Shown here piece after piece: positions 1-10,278 of a stretch of DNA of 36,468 nucleotides. This DNA comes from an uncultured Actinomycetes bacterium (GTDB lineage: Bacteria > Actinomycetota > Actinomycetes > S36-B12 > UBA5976): NCBI GenBank assembly GCA_903892635.1, contig CAITJH010000064.1, positions 1-36,468 of the forward strand. Reading direction: 5' to 3'. The notes under the pieces are model-generated. The model made no database searches. It saw only the letters and a program-made list of their open reading frames with translations, and was not told the DNA's origin. The position numbers and the translations under genes are program-made. The first letter of the stretch is position 1, and each line of letters starts with the position of its first letter.

Positions 1-78
1 GACCACGCGCAAATGACTGGCGTTGCAGCGTCCCACGTTATCTACGAGTTGCTCAGCGCAATGGCACCGAAGTCATAA
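1..78 (+). CDS. C-terminal fragment of a CDS truncated by the window edge; product unknown
   Basis: Frame 1 is open from base 1 to TAA at 76-78 (DHAQMTGVAASHVIYELLSAMAPKS*); converges on the amidase gene. Confidence 0.4.
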   Translation, partial: DHAQMTGVAASHVIYELLSAMAPKS

Positions 79-82
79 GTAA

Positions 83-1495
83 CTAATCCAAGAAGGAATC
101 GAACGGCTCATACCCTGGCGCAGTAAGTTGCCAGGGGTGAGTCGTTTCCCATTGCTGGGCAACGTCAATCAACAGTGAGTCGCTCAATCGCGGTCCAGTG
201 ATTTGCAATGAGCCTGGAAGTCCATTCGACATTCGTCCCCACGGCACTGAAATTGCTGGGAGTCCGACTACATTTTGCAACGCTGTTGAATACACTTCCG
301 GCGGCAGCGAGCCGGGCACACTTTCGTCACTTAGACGCCCATCGGCCAGCCAACCTATCTCGGCAACAGTCGGTGTTACTAGAAGCGATGGGCCTGTAAG
401 CAACTCATCCATAATTCGTACATAAGAGAATCTGCGCCGTCTGGCCTGAATGTAGTCGTCGATTCTGACGCTGAGACCCTGAGTCAGAAATTCTTGACTA
501 GATGCATGCAGTTCATCGAAGTGCTCTGCGATCCAAGCACGACCGAGTGAATTCACATGCTCGGCGGTTGCCACTGTGAACCAATCGACGTCGGGATCAT
601 CCGAACCAAAGAGAGTTCCCGGCTCAATCCAACTCACAGGAAGATTTAATAGATCGGCAAGTGCAGAAACTCCAGCCTCAAAGTGACCTTCTAACTCCGC
701 AGGAAGTCCTCCAAAATCTGACGTTCGATACGCAGCAAAGATTCGAGTTGGACGCTCTCGTGAAAAACTGGTCAAGTCACTTCGCAGAAATGCACCTGGA
801 TCTCCTGCAACAGGACCGGCAAGAATTTCCATCAACAGTCGAAGATCCGACACAGTTGTTGCGAATGGCCCATCGGTCGACATGTCGATCCAGTCCGGCG
901 TAGGCCAACGACCGATCACACCATTAGTTGGCTTAAGTCCAACCAACCCGCAAAACGCTGCCGGAATTCGCACTGATCCACCGCCATCAGTAGCTGTTGC
1001 GATCGGTACTAGCCCAGCGGCTATGGCCGCAGCGGATCCGCCACTGGAGCCACCAGGTGAGAGTTCAGTGTTCCAAGGGTTGCGAGTTATTCCGGTCGCT
1101 CGACTCGCGGTGTATCCCTCAAGAGCGAACTCGGGAAGTGTTGACTTGCCAACAACAATTGAGCCGGCAGCCTTCAATCGAGAAGTCACTACTCCATCGC
1201 CCGTAGCAACAGGAAGTCCTTCGAATGCCAAACTGCCCTTGCGAGTTGGTAACCCTGCAACATCTTCGAGGTCTTTGATTAAGTTGGGTACGCCAGCGAG
1301 TGGACCGGAAACTTCATGTCGATCAACAAGCGATGCCTGCTCCAAAGCTTCATCTGCGCATACCAACACGACTGACTGTAAATCACTATCAAGACGTTCA
1401 ATTCGCTCTAAAGCTTCACTAACGACACTAACTGCACTGACCTGTCCGCTTGCGACAGCTTGTGCAACTCGTTGAATCGGACCGACAGTCGCCAT
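83..1495 (-). CDS. Amidase, amidase signature (AS/GatA-like) family
   Basis: 470 aa ORF with the AS core: K73-like 'NLIKD', 'GKSTLPEFA', Gly/Ser-rich 'NPWNTELSPGGSSGGSAAAIAAGLVPIATATDGGGSVRIPAAFCGLVGLKPT'. Confidence 0.93.
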   Translation of the reverse strand: MATVGPIQRVAQAVASGQVSAVSVVSEALERIERLDSDLQSVVLVCADEALEQASLVDRHEVSGPLAGVPNLIKDLEDVAGLPTRKGSLAFEGLPVATGDGVVTSRLKAAGSIVVGKSTLPEFALEGYTASRATGITRNPWNTELSPGGSSGGSAAAIAAGLVPIATATDGGGSVRIPAAFCGLVGLKPTNGVIGRWPTPDWIDMSTDGPFATTVSDLRLLMEILAGPVAGDPGAFLRSDLTSFSRERPTRIFAAYRTSDFGGLPAELEGHFEAGVSALADLLNLPVSWIEPGTLFGSDDPDVDWFTVATAEHVNSLGRAWIAEHFDELHASSQEFLTQGLSVRIDDYIQARRRRFSYVRIMDELLTGPSLLVTPTVAEIGWLADGRLSDESVPGSLPPEVYSTALQNVVGLPAISVPWGRMSNGLPGSLQITGPRLSDSLLIDVAQQWETTHPWQLTAPGYEPFDSFLD

Positions 1496-1497
1496 TA

Positions 1498-1902
1498 CTA
1501 CGACGCGGTGTAGGTCGGGTCAACACTTAAGTGTTCGTGAACACCAAGCCACTGACCTGCAATCAACGAAAACACGATTGTTTCGCGCTCTCCCGTTTCA
1601 ATCGTTCCACCCTCGCCATCAGCAAGTTGGGTGCGCACTGTGTGAGTGAATACGGCAGTTTCAGAATTGAGCACATCAACACGACCATTGCTTGACTGGC
1701 AGCCAAGAACTTTAAATCCGTCGACTTCCCAAGCACGCCATTCTTTTTCATACTCAGAGCGACTGCCTAACAGCGCTGGCGCATTGTGAAAAAGAAAAGT
1801 TGCCGAAGGCGCAAATGATGCAAAATATTCTTCTGAATTATGAGAGCCGAAGGCTGCAACGACCGAAGCCGCTGCAGCCTTCACTTCTTGCTCGATACTC
1901 AT
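1498..1902 (-). CDS. SnoaL-like / DUF4440-type NTF2-fold protein
   Basis: 134 aa, alpha+beta cone-fold pattern (VVAAFGSHNSEEYFASFAPSATFLFHN ... HTVRTQL ... ETIVFSLIAGQWLGVHEHLS); packed between amidase and permease. Confidence 0.7.
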   Translation of the reverse strand: MSIEQEVKAAAASVVAAFGSHNSEEYFASFAPSATFLFHNAPALLGSRSEYEKEWRAWEVDGFKVLGCQSSNGRVDVLNSETAVFTHTVRTQLADGEGGTIETGERETIVFSLIAGQWLGVHEHLSVDPTYTAS

Positions 1903-1905
1903 TGT

Positions 1906-3345
1906 TTAGCGCGCTGATCCAGTGGCGCGCAATGTTGCTTCACTGGCTTCGATTGCTGAAGCTTCAGAAGTTACATCGAGCGAACGGGTCAATGCCCAGT
2001 AAACGAGTCCACCAACCAGCAGACCCAGCATCCACGAAATATCCACGCCGTTGAGCTTTGTTGCACCTGGGGATTCGTAGTACCCAATGACATAGATGAA
2101 AGGCAACTCAAATGCGATACCAACCGCATAAGCGATTAGGCCATTTTTGCCCCAGTTTCCGTAAATGCCCTTGGGGGTGAACAAATCAGTAATCGCATAC
2201 TTGCCGTGACGAACTGAATAGAAGTCAATCAAGTTAATTGCGGTCCAAGGAGCCAGCAAGTACAACATGATTGTTAACGCAGCGTAGAGCGCTGTAATGG
2301 CGTTATCAAGAACAAGCGCAAGTCCAAGTGTGACAACAGTCAGAAGAATAATCACAACGATGCGAAGGCGGCTGCCGGTGGATACCGGCTTGAACGAGTC
2401 AATTGCCGTAACGATAGACAACATACCGCTGTAAGCGCCCATACCCATTGTTGCAACAAGTGCCAGGACCGAGAGAATCGACAGAACGGTACCTAAGTTA
2501 CTGATGTATTGATTGCCTGCGTCATGCAAACCGACAAGCGCATCTGTTGCACCGAACTGGATTGCCAACCAAGCACCGAGTGGAATCAACCATGTTGGCG
2601 AACCTGCTGCACCCCAGAAAACTGAATTGATAACAGCGCGCGCTGGAGTTTCTTTTGGAAGGTAGCGCGTGTAATCCGATACGTACGGTGCATATGTGAT
2701 GTTGTACGACGCAACCGTGGCAAACATCGCAATGAATCCTGTGAAGTTGTATCCCAAAGGATCAGTCATCGGGGTTCCATGAACTTTGCCCGAAACAACA
2801 CCAATAGTGAGCAATAACCAGCATGGGACAGAGAGCCAGAACAGCACGATGAATACGCGGTGCACCCAATCGTGGCCGTAGATGGCAAGTAGTCCTGATG
2901 CAACTGACAAAACCACAGCGACAAGTGTCTTATTCCATCCGAAGATGCCGTTGATACCTAGCTTGATGAGCACTGTGTCGACAACAAGGAATCCCGCAAA
3001 AGTGAATGTAGTCGCGATCAAGGGAATAAGAACACCGCTATAACCGAACTGTGCTCGCGATTGAATCATCTGTGGCAAGCCAAGCTTTGGACCCTGAGCA
3101 GCGTGCGCTGCCATGAACAATGTTCCAAAAAGCATTCCAGCAACAGTTGCGATAAACGTCCACAATAAATTCAGTCCAAAAACGGGACCAAGTAGACCAA
3201 TCGCCAAGGTGAAAGTCTGGAAGTTACCAAGGAACCAAAATGGTCCTTGTCGCCATACTTTTCCGTGACGTTCAGATTCTGGAACATAATCGATGTGACG
3301 ACTTTCTATAGCCGACAATGATGTTTCATTCGATGGTGCTGACAC
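1906..3345 (-). CDS. NCS1-family permease (cytosine/purine/uracil/allantoin type)
   Basis: 479 aa polytopic protein with N-terminal 'ESRHIDYVPESERHGKVWRQGPFWFLGNFQTFTLAIGLLGPVFGL' and 'SYNITYAPYVSDYTRYLP' typical of NCS1; GTG start. Confidence 0.88.
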   Translation of the reverse strand: MSAPSNETSLSAIESRHIDYVPESERHGKVWRQGPFWFLGNFQTFTLAIGLLGPVFGLNLLWTFIATVAGMLFGTLFMAAHAAQGPKLGLPQMIQSRAQFGYSGVLIPLIATTFTFAGFLVVDTVLIKLGINGIFGWNKTLVAVVLSVASGLLAIYGHDWVHRVFIVLFWLSVPCWLLLTIGVVSGKVHGTPMTDPLGYNFTGFIAMFATVASYNITYAPYVSDYTRYLPKETPARAVINSVFWGAAGSPTWLIPLGAWLAIQFGATDALVGLHDAGNQYISNLGTVLSILSVLALVATMGMGAYSGMLSIVTAIDSFKPVSTGSRLRIVVIILLTVVTLGLALVLDNAITALYAALTIMLYLLAPWTAINLIDFYSVRHGKYAITDLFTPKGIYGNWGKNGLIAYAVGIAFELPFIYVIGYYESPGATKLNGVDISWMLGLLVGGLVYWALTRSLDVTSEASAIEASEATLRATGSAR

Positions 3346-3535
3346 AGCAATACTCCAATAGTTAGCCGTAAATGGAACCTTGCCGAAACACTACCCGAAT
3401 GTCCGAATTTTGCAGTGGCAAACTCAAGGACACGCAGAAGCGATTCTCTAGGTATTCCCTGCTCAGTAGCGACTTCACTTCGAAATGGTGGATTTTTCTC
3501 CCACGTGAATCGCGAGGCTACCGTGAACTTAATAG

Positions 3536-4705
3536 TTAATTAATGAGTCCATCGACAAAGGCAATCGGATCGAATACGGCGAGATCATCAGGACCTTCAC
3601 CAAGCCCAACGAGCTTGACTGGGACGCCAAGCTCTTGTTGAACCGCAACAACGATTCCGCCTTTTGCAGTGCCATCGAGTTTTGTCAGAACGATGCCCGT
3701 GACGGGAACAACCTCACTGAATACTCGTGCTTGAGTCAGACCGTTCTGTCCCGTCGTTGCATCAATAACAAGCAGCACTTCGTCTACTGTTGCTGCTTTG
3801 GATGCCACTCGATAAACCTTTCCGAGTTCATCCATCAAACCTTGCTTAGTGTGAAGTCGGCCAGCGGTATCAATCAACACAACATCGACCTCACCGTCGA
3901 CGCCTGCGTTAACTGCATCGAACGCAACAGATGCTGGGTCGCCTCCTTCGGGACCACTAACAACTATTGCGCCTACACGTTCGCCCCACGTTTGCAATTG
4001 GTGAGTTGCGGCTGCGCGGAAAGTGTCGGCTGCGCCCAAAAGAACTTCTTTATCTTGGGCAACAAGCAGTCGCGCAAGTTTGCCGGTAGTCGTTGTTTTT
4101 CCAGTGCCATTCACCCCGACCGTCAACACAACAGCTGGGCGATCTTCATGACGTGTTGTGGCTAATTCCCGCGAGAAACCACCATCGATGAGGCGAACTA
4201 GATGGTCGCGAACTACGGACTTGATGTCTTCGTTGGGGCCGGCTTTTCGAAGTGCCTGCTTGAGTTCATCTACGATCTGGGTTGCAGCGCGCGCACCAAG
4301 GTCAGCGATGATGAGAGTGTCTTCAAGTTCTTCCCATGCGACATCGTTGTCGACACCACTTGAGAACACTTGTCTAAATGCTAGAGAAATACTCGACTGA
4401 GACTTGCCAAAACGATCTCGCAATCGTGAGGAACGCTCAACCACACTCTCCGGTGATTCTGTCGATAGTGGCCGCTCGATAGCCGATTCCGGCGCTGGAC
4501 GCACTTCAGATTCAACGATGTGTGAATCAAACTTGTTCGAAGCAAGTGAAGCGTCGTCCTGGTTCGATGACTGAGACTTACCAATTTGTCGGATCGAAGA
4601 ATAAGTTGAATCCTTCTGAGTGCCGCCACGCTTACCAATTACGACAGCGATTCCACCGATGGCAAGAATGCCAACGGCAACTTCACCGATAAATGCCGCG
4701 CTCAT
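3536..4705 (-). CDS. ftsY: Signal recognition particle receptor FtsY
   Basis: NG-domain GTPase motifs GVNGTGKTTTTGKLA, DTFRAAA, DTAGRLHTK, TKLDGTAKGG; N-terminal membrane anchor and variable linker. Confidence 0.97.
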   Translation of the reverse strand: MSAAFIGEVAVGILAIGGIAVVIGKRGGTQKDSTYSSIRQIGKSQSSNQDDASLASNKFDSHIVESEVRPAPESAIERPLSTESPESVVERSSRLRDRFGKSQSSISLAFRQVFSSGVDNDVAWEELEDTLIIADLGARAATQIVDELKQALRKAGPNEDIKSVVRDHLVRLIDGGFSRELATTRHEDRPAVVLTVGVNGTGKTTTTGKLARLLVAQDKEVLLGAADTFRAAATHQLQTWGERVGAIVVSGPEGGDPASVAFDAVNAGVDGEVDVVLIDTAGRLHTKQGLMDELGKVYRVASKAATVDEVLLVIDATTGQNGLTQARVFSEVVPVTGIVLTKLDGTAKGGIVVAVQQELGVPVKLVGLGEGPDDLAVFDPIAFVDGLIN

Positions 4706-4711
4706 GAGTTG

Positions 4712-7700
4712 TTAGTTATTCGCCATTGCAGCATCGGCTGCTTGTTCAGGCGTTTCACGTCCGGCTCGATCTTCGACGGTGATCCGCTGACTTATTACCT
4801 GAGTTACACCATCGCCACGCATCGATACGCCGTACAGTGCATCGGCGATCTCCATTGTTCGCTTTTGGTGCGTGATGATGATCAGCTGTGAACCTTGGCG
4901 CAGTTCGGCCAAGATTTCAAGCAAACGACCGAGGTTGACATCATCAAGCGCGGCTTCAACTTCGTCAAGGATGTAGAACGGACTTGGACGCGCCTTGAAT
5001 AGAGCAACAAGGAACGCTACGGCCGTTAATGACTGCTCGCCACCCGAGAGCAGCGACAAGCGCTTGTACGTTTTGCCCGGTGGGCGCGCTTCGATTTCAA
5101 CGCCTGAATTCAGCAAGTCGTTAGGATCTGTGAGCACCATGCGTGCTTCACCGCCTGGGAACAAGCGTGAGAATCCACTTTGGAATTCGCGATGGGTATC
5201 TTCGAATGCTTCGGCAAATACTTGTTGAACTCGATGATCGACATCTCGAATAACAGTCAGCAAGTCAACTCGTGACTTACGCAAATCTTCAAGTTGTTCA
5301 CCAAGGAACTTGTGACGTTCTTCGAGTGCCGAGAACTCTTCCAATGCCAATGGGTTGACTTTGCCCAAAAGTGCCAGCGAACGTTCTGCTGCAGCCAGTC
5401 GGGTTTCTTGCTGCGCTCGCACAAACGGGTACGGTTCTGGTTCGGGAGCATTGGGATCGATGTCGTCGCCAGGTGCTGCCGGAGAAGGTGGCACCAGCAC
5501 GTCAGGACCGTATTCTTCAAGCAATGCGGCTGGGTCAACACCGAAGTCTTCAAGCGCCTTGTTCTCAAGCGCTTCGATCCGCAAACGCTGTTCAGCTCGA
5601 GCAACCTCGTCGCGATGCACACTATCGGTCAATACTTCGAGTTCGCTGGAGAGTTCGCGCATGCGATCGCGAATCGACTTCACTTCAGTTTCTTGACTGC
5701 GACGAGCTGTTACCGCTTCATCCCGTCGGAACTGAGCCAAATTGATCGACTGAGTCAACAATTCGATTGCAGTTTCAGAGGCCGCGACAACTGCACGAGC
5801 AATCTGAGCCTCTCGCAAACGTCGTTCGCGAATTTCTAGTGCACGAGCTCGTGCCGTGCGTTCAAGGTTTGCTGCATGTTCGAGCTGCTCGGCTTGCGCA
5901 GTTAACGCGCGCGCACGTTCTTCGCCAGTGCGAACGAGGAGTCGCTGATCCAATTCACTTTGGCGAATTGTCTCGACACTGATGAGCAGAGCATTTCGTT
6001 GCTCTTCGTCAAGATCGATATCTTCAACAGACTCGTTCTCGGCGGCAGTTTGTCTCGCCTGCAATTCTTGTACGTTGCGAAGGTCATCTTCACGCGCTTT
6101 TGTAGCCGCTGCAATCGAGGTCTCTAAAGTTTCGGCGTCATTCTTGGCATTACGTACTACGGCCTGCAATGCACCGAGCTGCTCAGCAACAGCAGCCATA
6201 CCTGCATCAGATTCATGCAAGCGCTCGAGAGCATGAGCGACCTTGATTTCAGCATCTGCAAATGACTGAGTTGCTGCGGCAAGTGCGAAACGTGCACGAT
6301 CAAGACGATGCACAGATGCTTCAAGTTTTGCCTGCGTTTCATCGAATGCGGCTTGGATTTCGATGAGGCTGTTGCTGGTGTTGGAACCACCCTGCACAAA
6401 GCCTGTTCCAAGCACATCACCATCACGAGTCACTGCACGCAACTGTGAACTACTAGCGACGATTTGTTGTGCTTGATCCATTGACTCAGCTACGACAACA
6501 CGGTTGAGGATGCCGCGCAGACTGGTGCGAAGTGCATCGTCACACGAAATTAAATCGATTGCATAACGCTGACTAAATGGCAAAGTTGGCCATGGCGAAT
6601 TGTCCGCTTGCTCTTGCCCAACAACGACCAATGCTGCGCGACCAGCTTCATCACGGCGCAACATCCGGACTGCGTTGTGAGCAGCTTCAGGTGAAGCAAC
6701 CGCGACTGCATCGGCAGCTGCACCAAGAGCTGCAGCAATCGCTGTTTCGTAGCCAGCTTCGATTTGCATAAGTGCTGCGACAGAACCAAGAATTCCCGAC
6801 ATTGAATTAGTAGCTGCAAGTACTGCAGCGCCACCATCACGTCGAGCCATGCCCTGCTCAAGAGCTTCGAGTCGTGCAACTAGTCCGATTCGATCTCGCT
6901 CAGAGTCATTTTCTTCGTTCTTTGCAGCGGCAATGCTTTCTTCAGCTGCATGTAATTCGGAGAGCGCACGTTCATAGGCAGCATCAAGGCCTTCTTCGCC
7001 TTCTGCCAAGCCTGCAACTGAACCTTCGAGTACTGCGAAATCAGCCATTGCTCGTTCTTCGCGAGCGCGCGCATCAACAAGCGATTCCTGCAAACGTGCA
7101 ATTTCAGATTCTCGAACCTCAACGCGCGACATAGCGGCATTTACTTGACCAGCAAGCCGAGCTAAACCTTCACGACGATCGGCAACCGCACGTGTTGCAT
7201 TTGCTAAACGTAATTCCTCGGCAGCCAGTGAGGCCTCGGCGGCCACACGCTCGTTGATCAAAGTTGCGAGTACTGCGCGATCTTGTTCGTTCTTTGATTG
7301 CAACTGTGATTCTTGGCCACGTAATTCGCGGGCTTCACGATCAATTTCTTCCGGATCGCGACCTCGCTGAGTTTCTTCGTCTTCGACTTCACCCATGCGA
7401 ACTCGTTCACGCGCAAGCGCCAAGGTTGAACGCATGCGCTCTTGCAACGATCCAAGTTCGTAGAACGTGTTATTTGCAGCGTCGACTGCTGGCGCCGAAG
7501 CGGCAATTTGAACTTCGAGGGCCGCTTCGCGAGCCTGCACTGCAGCCAGGTCGGCTTCGACTTTTGCACGACGCTCTCGAATTGCAGTTTCATCCGCAAT
7601 TTCAGCTTCGAGAGCAACCCGCATTGTCGCTAGATCATCGGCAAGAATACGAAGTCGCGCATCACGCACATCAGACTGAATAACGTTGGCGCGACGAGCT

Positions 7701-8332
7701 ACCTCAGCTTGGCGACCAAGTGGCTTTAGTTGACGACGCAATTCATTCGTAAGGTCCTCAAGGCGATTGAGGTTGACTTCCATTGCTTCAAGTTTGCGAA
7801 CCGCTTTTTCTTTACGCTTGCGATGCTTGAGAACTCCCGCAGCTTCTTCGATGTAATGACGACGAGTTTCGGGAGTCGCAAGAAGAACTTCGCGAAGTTG
7901 GTTCTGGCCGACGATTACGTGCATCTCGCGACCGATGCCCGAGTCGCTCAGCAGTTCTTGAATATCGAGAAGGCGTGATGGAGTTCCATTAATTGCGTAT
8001 TCCGAGCCGCCATTACGGAACATCGTTCGCGAAATTGTCACTTCGGCGTAGTCAATTGGCAAGGCGCCATCAGAATTATCGATTGTAAGCAGCACTTCTG
8101 CACGACCAAGCGGAGCGCGTCCCGAAGATCCAGAGAAGATAACGTCTTCCATCTTGCCGCCACGAAGACTCTTGGCGCCTTGTTCACCCATTACCCATGC
8201 AATTGCATCGATAACGTTTGATTTACCGGAACCATTTGGTCCAACAACAGCTGTAATGCCCTGTTCGAAATTAAGGGTCGTGGACGACGCAAACGACTTA
8301 AAGCCGCGGATCGTCAAACTCTTGAGGTACAC
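4712..8332 (-). CDS. smc: Chromosome segregation protein SMC
   Basis: 1206 aa: Walker A GPNGSGKSNVIDA, hinge, coiled coils, signature LSGGEQSLTAVAFL and Walker B YILDEVEAALDD. Confidence 0.97.
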   Translation of the reverse strand: MYLKSLTIRGFKSFASSTTLNFEQGITAVVGPNGSGKSNVIDAIAWVMGEQGAKSLRGGKMEDVIFSGSSGRAPLGRAEVLLTIDNSDGALPIDYAEVTISRTMFRNGGSEYAINGTPSRLLDIQELLSDSGIGREMHVIVGQNQLREVLLATPETRRHYIEEAAGVLKHRKRKEKAVRKLEAMEVNLNRLEDLTNELRRQLKPLGRQAEVARRANVIQSDVRDARLRILADDLATMRVALEAEIADETAIRERRAKVEADLAAVQAREAALEVQIAASAPAVDAANNTFYELGSLQERMRSTLALARERVRMGEVEDEETQRGRDPEEIDREARELRGQESQLQSKNEQDRAVLATLINERVAAEASLAAEELRLANATRAVADRREGLARLAGQVNAAMSRVEVRESEIARLQESLVDARAREERAMADFAVLEGSVAGLAEGEEGLDAAYERALSELHAAEESIAAAKNEENDSERDRIGLVARLEALEQGMARRDGGAAVLAATNSMSGILGSVAALMQIEAGYETAIAAALGAAADAVAVASPEAAHNAVRMLRRDEAGRAALVVVGQEQADNSPWPTLPFSQRYAIDLISCDDALRTSLRGILNRVVVAESMDQAQQIVASSSQLRAVTRDGDVLGTGFVQGGSNTSNSLIEIQAAFDETQAKLEASVHRLDRARFALAAATQSFADAEIKVAHALERLHESDAGMAAVAEQLGALQAVVRNAKNDAETLETSIAAATKAREDDLRNVQELQARQTAAENESVEDIDLDEEQRNALLISVETIRQSELDQRLLVRTGEERARALTAQAEQLEHAANLERTARARALEIRERRLREAQIARAVVAASETAIELLTQSINLAQFRRDEAVTARRSQETEVKSIRDRMRELSSELEVLTDSVHRDEVARAEQRLRIEALENKALEDFGVDPAALLEEYGPDVLVPPSPAAPGDDIDPNAPEPEPYPFVRAQQETRLAAAERSLALLGKVNPLALEEFSALEERHKFLGEQLEDLRKSRVDLLTVIRDVDHRVQQVFAEAFEDTHREFQSGFSRLFPGGEARMVLTDPNDLLNSGVEIEARPPGKTYKRLSLLSGGEQSLTAVAFLVALFKARPSPFYILDEVEAALDDVNLGRLLEILAELRQGSQLIIITHQKRTMEIADALYGVSMRGDGVTQVISQRITVEDRAGRETPEQAADAAMANN

Positions 8333-8460
8333 GCCATTCTTTCGTCTAGCAGGTGTGGATCAGCGGGGAATTCTGATGCCTGTAAGGCACTGTCAGTCTA
8401 CCTTTTGCCCATTTCCAATTCACACCCGGTCTAGAACTCGCGTGGGAGTCCGCTGGAGCG

Positions 8461-9333
8461 CTAATCCAACTGGATTCCCCGTGGTTTGGGTTGGCATCGA
8501 GGGCAACGAAATGACGAACGGTTGGCAAAGGATTCCCTCACCATGATCGAACCGCATCGGTCACAGGGTTCACCTTCTCGGCCATAGGCGTTGAGGTCTC
8601 GTGAAAAATAGCCACTTTCGCCATTGACATTGACATACAAGGAATCAAACGATGTCCCGCCTTGGGCCAGCGCCTCACTCATCACATCGATGGAGTTTCT
8701 CAGTAACGTTTCCGCTTGCACCTTCGTTACTCGCGATGTTGGCAGCGCCCAGTGAATCTCGCTTCGCCAGAGAGTTTCGTCGGCATAGATGTTGCCAATG
8801 CCACTGATCAAATTCTGATCTAAAAGCGCTCGCTTCACTTGCGTATTCTTCGCCCGAATTCCATCGACGAAAGTTCGAGGATCAAATAGCGGATCAAGAG
8901 GATCGCGAGCAATGTGCAAAACGCTGACTGGAATTCGCTGCCCATGTTCAACTTCAACTAACTCTTCGATGGCCATACCACCAAAAGTTCGCTGATCAAC
9001 AAAGTGCATTGCTCGGCCACCGTCTTGGAAAGTGACGCGAATGCGCAAGTGTTTTTCTCGTTCGGCTTCTGGCTCTTGAACTAGTACCTGCCCGCTCATA
9101 CCAAGGTGCGTCACGACAGCATGGTCGTCGTCCAACGCAAACCACATGAACTTTCCGCGGCGGCTAACTGCATTGATCGTTCTGCCCGACAACCGACGGC
9201 AAAAATCCTTACCGCCAGCCAGATGATTTCGAACTGCACGCGAATGCAGTACTTCAACTGATTCAATCTGACGGTGAGTCACCCATTGATCAAGTCCGCG
9301 TCGAACTACTTCAACTTCAGGTAACTCGGGCAT
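8461..9333 (-). CDS. mutM: Formamidopyrimidine-DNA glycosylase (Fpg/MutM)
   Basis: Starts [15 protein letters not shown]2TH region [10 protein letters not shown]-terminal zinc finger CDRCGS...CPRCQ. Confidence 0.97.
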   Translation of the reverse strand: MPELPEVEVVRRGLDQWVTHRQIESVEVLHSRAVRNHLAGGKDFCRRLSGRTINAVSRRGKFMWFALDDDHAVVTHLGMSGQVLVQEPEAEREKHLRIRVTFQDGGRAMHFVDQRTFGGMAIEELVEVEHGQRIPVSVLHIARDPLDPLFDPRTFVDGIRAKNTQVKRALLDQNLISGIGNIYADETLWRSEIHWALPTSRVTKVQAETLLRNSIDVMSEALAQGGTSFDSLYVNVNGESGYFSRDLNAYGREGEPCDRCGSIMVRESFANRSSFRCPRCQPKPRGIQLD

Positions 9334-9345
9334 AGAACAAGTCTG

Positions 9346-10056
9346 TTACTGAACGATCGAATCGGCGACTTCGCGTTCGGCTTTGAGTTCAGCGTATGCA
9401 GAAGCTGCAGCATGTTGCTCTGCTTCCTTTTTGTTGCTTCCGGCACCGTGACCATAATGCTGATCGCCAAGGACAACTTGAGCCTCGAAAGTTTTTGCGT
9501 GATCCGGACCATCTTCAGTGATGGCATACGCAGGCACACCGAGACCGTACTCGGCAGTGAGTTCTTGCAGTGAAGTTTTCCAGTCCAAGCCAGCGCCCAT
9601 CGTGGCTGAATCGGCCAGCATCTTGTCAAAAAGTTCGAGAATGACTTTGCGCGACACATCAATTCCGTGCTGTAAATAAATAGCACCAAGAATGGCTTCG
9701 AAAGTGTCTGCCAAAATCGACGACTTGTCACGACCGCCGGTGGTTTCTTCACCTTTGCCTAGGAGCAGGTATTCACCAATCCCAATTTCTCGGGCCAGAC
9801 CTGACAGGGCGCGCGCGCTCACGACTGCGGAACGCAGCTTGGCTAACTGACCTTCGGAATAATCAACGTGCCGGTTATACAACGCATCGGTAATAACAAT
9901 GCCGAGAACTGAATCACCAAGGAACTCAAGGCGCTCATTAGTTGGTAGTCCACCTGACTCGTAGGCGTACGACCTGTGTGTGAGCGCGAGCTCGATGAGT
10001 GAATCATCAAGCGCGATACCCAGCCGCGCGAATAGTTTTTCGTACGACTGTGACAC
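9346..10056 (-). CDS. rnc: Ribonuclease III
   Basis: [21 protein letters not shown] signature and C-terminal dsRBD ([17 protein letters not shown]); GTG start. Confidence 0.96.
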   Translation of the reverse strand: MSQSYEKLFARLGIALDDSLIELALTHRSYAYESGGLPTNERLEFLGDSVLGIVITDALYNRHVDYSEGQLAKLRSAVVSARALSGLAREIGIGEYLLLGKGEETTGGRDKSSILADTFEAILGAIYLQHGIDVSRKVILELFDKMLADSATMGAGLDWKTSLQELTAEYGLGVPAYAITEDGPDHAKTFEAQVVLGDQHYGHGAGSNKKEAEQHAAASAYAELKAEREVADSIVQ

Positions 10057-10061
10057 GGGAA

Positions 10062-10235
10062 TCAGACGCTAAGAACCTGGTGCTTGTTGTAAGTGCCACA
10101 TGTTGGGCACGCAGTGTGCTGCAACTTTGGCGCACGGCAACGATCGCATGTTGCCAAGTTGGCAGCAGTTGTCTTCCATGCCGAACGGCGGTGACGGGTG
10201 TTGCTGCGTGAAGTCTTTCGCTTTGGAACGGCCAC
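10062..10235 (-). CDS. rpmF: 50S ribosomal protein L32, zinc-ribbon (C+) form
   Basis: Manual translation from GTG at 10235: [57 protein letters not shown]; not in the supplied ORF track (57 aa). CxxC...CxxC zinc ribbon. Confidence 0.95.
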   Translation of the reverse strand: MAVPKRKTSRSNTRHRRSAWKTTAANLATCDRCRAPKLQHTACPTCGTYNKHQVLSV

Positions 10236-10278
10236 GGTCTGCCATCCTTCTTTCTCAGGTTGAACCTTGCGGTCTCAA

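Noticed and set aside
882-1475. 197-aa plus-strand ORF antisense to the amidase
   Set aside because: Low-complexity shadow ORF (Pro/Ala/Ser/Thr) opposite a strongly supported AS-family gene.
3635-4165. 176-aa plus-strand ORF antisense to ftsY, Cys/Asn-rich
   Set aside because: Covers the conserved FtsY GTPase motifs in antisense; composition is an artefact of the opposite frame.
4350-4640. Repeated GKSQSS in the FtsY linker as a possible repeat domain
   Set aside because: Only two short copies in a disordered, poorly conserved linker; chance or slippage is sufficient.
5257-7978. Many 60-180 aa ORFs on both strands within smc
   Set aside because: Shadow ORFs of the long, compositionally biased coiled-coil gene; no recognisable domain, no RBS logic, fully overlapping a certain CDS.
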